Shown here piece by piece: positions 22,545 to 25,131 of a stretch of 25,131 bases of DNA. The position numbers and the translations under genes were made by a program. Below the pieces are notes generated by a model. The model saw only the letters and a list, made by a program, of their open reading frames with translations. It did not search any database and was not told the origin of the DNA. The stretch's first letter is position 1; each line of letters starts with the position of its first letter. Source of the stretch: Bryobacterales bacterium (GTDB lineage Bacteria; Acidobacteriota; Terriglobia; Bryobacterales; Bryobacteraceae); NCBI GenBank assembly GCA_030838885.1, contig JAUZEU010000581.1:1-25131 (forward strand), given 5' to 3'.

Positions 22545-25131
22545 AGCACCAGTTCGAACCCATCGCCGTCATCGGCCGTGGGTGTATCTTCCCCGGCGCA
22601 CTCAACCCGGGAGCATTCTGGAAGCTGATCTCAAGTGGCGGTAACGCCATCTCCGGCGTTGCGCCGGATCGCTGGCGCATCCCCGTGGAGAGTGTCCTGG
22701 GCGAGGGTCCCGAAAAGAGCCTTACCGACCAGGGCGGCTATGTAACCGGCTTTGTCCCGACTGAACTCCAGCATCTCGACCAACTGACCCAGTGGCTGCT
22801 TTACTGCGCCCGTCAGGCTCTGAAGGAAGCAGGAATCGATTGCGTGCCAGCGCGCAGCGGAGCGATTGCGGGAGTGCTCGGCCTCCCGTCCGAAAGCCTC
22901 GCCCAATACGCCGAGAACGTGTGGCTTGAGCAACCGAATCCCATCGCGCCGGAGAACCGGTTCATGGCGGGACTCTCTACCCACATCCTGGCGCAGACGC
23001 TGAACCTGGATCTCGGCGCGTTTGCCCTGGATGGAGCCTGCGCCTCTTCCATCTACGCCATCAAACTTGCCTGCGATGCCCTGCACGATCGCCGCGCAGA
23101 CCTCATGCTGGCGGGAGCCGTTAACCGGTCCGACGATCTTTATCTGCACATCGGGTTCAGCACCCTGAAAGCGGTCAGCCCCACCGGGCAGAGCCGCCCG
23201 TTTCACACCGACGCAGATGGTCTGCTGCCCTCCGAAGGCGCGGGCTTTGTTGTCCTGAAACGCCTGGAAGACGCGGAAGCAGCGGGTGACCGCGTTCTCG
23301 CCGTCATCCGGGGAATTGGCATCAGCAACGATGGCCGCACGGCGGGCCTTCTCACGCCGTCCGAACTCGGTCAGGAGCAGGCAATTCGCGGGGCCTTCGA
23401 AGTCTCTGGTCTGGAGCCGCGCGACATCTCCCTGATCGAATGCCATGCGACCGGCACGCCCATCGGCGACGCCACCGAAATCCGCAGCACCGGCCGCGTC
23501 TTCGGCGGCCTCCAAAACGTGCCCATCGGTTCGGTGAAGTCCAACATCGGCCACCCGATTACGGCTGCGGGCATGGCCGGGCTGTTCAAAATCATCGGTG
23601 CGATTCAGGCACAAATCCGTCCGGCTACCCTGCATCTCACCGGCACGACCCTGAACCCTGCCCTCGCCGGTTCGCCCTTCCGGGTACTGCAGAAGAACGA
23701 GCCCTGGCAATCCGATGGCCCTCGCCGGGCTGCCCTCAGCGCGTTCGGCTTCGGAGGCAACAACGCCCACCTGATCGTGGAAGAACCGACCGGGACAGCC
23801 GGACAATGGCCACGTCTTCCCCGCCAGCCGAAGATCGCCGTCGTCTCGGTAGGCCAAGTCACCGGCAGCCCGAGAGCACAATCCGTTTCCCTCGAACTGC
23901 AGGCGCTCGGCTTCCCGCCAGCCGATCTGGAGCAAAGCCTCCCACAACAACTGATGGCCATGGAGGCGGCAGCGGAAGCAATTTCCAAAACGAACTCCCT
24001 CCCCGGTGCCCGGACCGGAGTCTACGCAGGAATGGGCGTGGATGCCGAAGTCGCCCGCTACGGCCTGCGCTGGCGGACCGGCAACCCGGTCTGCCCCGAA
24101 CTCACCCCCGCCGCAGTCACGGGAAGACTGGCCAATATCGTCGCAAACCGGATATCCAGCCGGTTCGATTTTCGCGGACCCAGCTTCGCAGTCATGTCGG
24201 AAGAAATTTCCGGTCTGGTGGCTGTTCAGTTGGCCGCCCGTGCGCTGCAAGCCGGAGAAATCGACGCCGCTCTCGCCGGAGCGGTGGACCTCTCCTGCGA
24301 ACCGGTCCACCAGACCGCGCTGCCGAAACCTCCGGGCGATGCCGCCGTCTTTTTCGTCCTCAAGCGTCTCGAAGACGCGCTCGCCGCAGGCGACACGATT
24401 CTCTCGGTTCTTGAAAATCCGAACCCATCTCCTGTGGCCCCTGACGAAGTGAGCGGTCAGTTCGGGCACGCCCACGCCGCCTCCGGACTGCTCCAGGTAG
24501 CCCACCAGATCCTTCTACAAAACAAAGCCAACGTTCGGGTTCAGGCAATAGGCGGAGCCGAGGCCTCCATTGCCGTCGCCCCCTACCCGGCTGCTCCGAA
24601 GGTCTACGTCTACGGCGGGGAGGACCGCTCCGCCATTCTGAAAGCCCTGCAACAAAACAGACCCAATCAGGCCGGCCCGGCCCGTGTGGTTATCGTCGCC
24701 GCATCCGAAACTGAGCTTCGGGATAAGCTCAAGCGGGCCATGGACTTACCTGCTGCGCTGGATGGCATCTATTACCGGGAATCCCCTGTTACGGGCCAGC
24801 TTGGGTTCGCTTTTTCAGGGGCAGCGGCTGCGTACCGCGGGATGGGCAGCACTTTATTCGACGCTTTCCCCGAACTCCTGCACGACGTCACCGCCCGCAT
24901 GCCCCGCGTCGGCAGGTCCGCTGAGTGGATATTTTCCGATGCCCAGCCGGACGCCTACCAGATTCTCTGGGCCATTTCGCTTTTGAGCCAGGTCCATGCC
25001 AAATTCACTCTGGATGTCCTCGGCCTCCGCCCCGCAGCCGCCATCGGACTCAGTTCCGGCGAGACCAACTCCATCGCCGCCCTCGGCGCCTGGACCGACC
25101 TCGACGACTTTCACCAGGAATTCGAGGCAGC
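22541..25131 (+). CDS. PfaC/Pfa3-like synthase, KS-CLF-AT, cut by the window edge
   Basis: The frame is open from ATG 22541 to the end of the window (863 codons and two bases), so the protein is partial. The ketosynthase (about 6-425) has active-site C167 in DGACASS, H302 in ECHATGTPIGD and H338 in NIGHPITAAG. A second ketosynthase-like domain follows (about 440-700), in which the catalytic cysteine position is glutamate (PSFAVMSEEISG, E555); this marks it as a chain-length-factor-like partner. An acyltransferase then begins (FAFSGAAAAYRGMG near 775) with GLSSGE at 836-841, nucleophile S838. The order KS-CLF-AT is that recalled for myxobacterial Pfa3 and similar to cyanobacterial HglC. In Pfa3 two dehydratase domains follow, and in some species an acyltransferase of the AGPAT type; those would lie beyond the edge. 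The ATGA overlap couples it to the upstream gene, and no separate ribosome site is visible. Confidence 0.92.
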   Translation, partial: MKHQFEPIAVIGRGCIFPGALNPGAFWKLISSGGNAISGVAPDRWRIPVESVLGEGPEKSLTDQGGYVTGFVPTELQHLDQLTQWLLYCARQALKEAGIDCVPARSGAIAGVLGLPSESLAQYAENVWLEQPNPIAPENRFMAGLSTHILAQTLNLDLGAFALDGACASSIYAIKLACDALHDRRADLMLAGAVNRSDDLYLHIGFSTLKAVSPTGQSRPFHTDADGLLPSEGAGFVVLKRLEDAEAAGDRVLAVIRGIGISNDGRTAGLLTPSELGQEQAIRGAFEVSGLEPRDISLIECHATGTPIGDATEIRSTGRVFGGLQNVPIGSVKSNIGHPITAAGMAGLFKIIGAIQAQIRPATLHLTGTTLNPALAGSPFRVLQKNEPWQSDGPRRAALSAFGFGGNNAHLIVEEPTGTAGQWPRLPRQPKIAVVSVGQVTGSPRAQSVSLELQALGFPPADLEQSLPQQLMAMEAAAEAISKTNSLPGARTGVYAGMGVDAEVARYGLRWRTGNPVCPELTPAAVTGRLANIVANRISSRFDFRGPSFAVMSEEISGLVAVQLAARALQAGEIDAALAGAVDLSCEPVHQTALPKPPGDAAVFFVLKRLEDALAAGDTILSVLENPNPSPVAPDEVSGQFGHAHAASGLLQVAHQILLQNKANVRVQAIGGAEASIAVAPYPAAPKVYVYGGEDRSAILKALQQNRPNQAGPARVVIVAASETELRDKLKRAMDLPAALDGIYYRESPVTGQLGFAFSGAAAAYRGMGSTLFDAFPELLHDVTARMPRVGRSAEWIFSDAQPDAYQILWAISLLSQVHAKFTLDVLGLRPAAAIGLSSGETNSIAALGAWTDLDDFHQEFEA

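Noticed and set aside
1..25131. Mobile elements, CRISPR arrays, tRNA or rRNA genes
   Set aside because: No transposase or integrase motif, regularly spaced direct repeat or tRNA-like cloverleaf was recognised on reading; I could not run dedicated searches.

Overview
The window looks like chromosomal DNA of an Acidobacteriota bacterium, most likely of the Solibacter/Bryobacter type. This is inferred from gene content, not from a database match. The indicators are a large Oar-like TonB-dependent receptor with an N-terminal carboxypeptidase-regulatory domain, a long secreted TPR protein, an FG-GAP/ASPIC-UnbV protein and a secreted multihaem cytochrome. Nearly all sequence is coding. No rRNA, tRNA, CRISPR array, insertion sequence or integrase was seen.

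Region 1 (1-9932) is an envelope and secretion block. On the minus strand, a seven-haem cytochrome c with a C-terminal TPR-like tail (340-2055) overlaps by GTGA a second secreted gene that appears frameshifted and runs off the left edge (1-343). Divergently, a consensus sigma-70 promoter (2175-2203) precedes the TonB-dependent receptor (2242-5637), followed after 17 bp by a secreted 860-residue TPR protein (5655-8237). The stop codon of the TPR gene touches the stop codon of the convergent CRTAC1-like gene (8238-9932), with no base between them.

Region 2 (about 10028-13956) holds a type I ABC exporter half-transporter, an outer-membrane beta-barrel protein followed by a DUF4142 protein, a good intrinsic terminator (13528-13565), and a small basic protein. 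A second hairpin (13892-13934) separates the small gene from a convergent flagellin.

Region 3 (13957-15746) is a stand-alone flagellin gene on the minus strand with a sigma-28-like promoter about 100 bp upstream, and the divergent region that also leads into the lipid-synthase cluster.

Region 4 (15747-25131, cut by the right edge) is the most interesting part: a three-gene plus-strand operon for a PUFA-synthase-like (Pfa-type) iterative polyketide or fatty-acid synthase. It encodes a PfaD/Pfa1-like FMN enoyl reductase, then a 1733-residue KS-AT-ACP-ACP-KR protein, then (ATGA overlap) the start of a KS-CLF-AT protein. Gene order and domain layout match what I recall of the myxobacterial pfa1-pfa2-pfa3 clusters and partly the cyanobacterial heterocyst-glycolipid synthases. 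The dehydratases needed for a full cycle are not in the window and would be expected in the cut-off part of the third protein or further downstream. The product (polyunsaturated fatty acid, long-chain hydroxy fatty acid/alcohol, or another secondary lipid) cannot be decided from this window.
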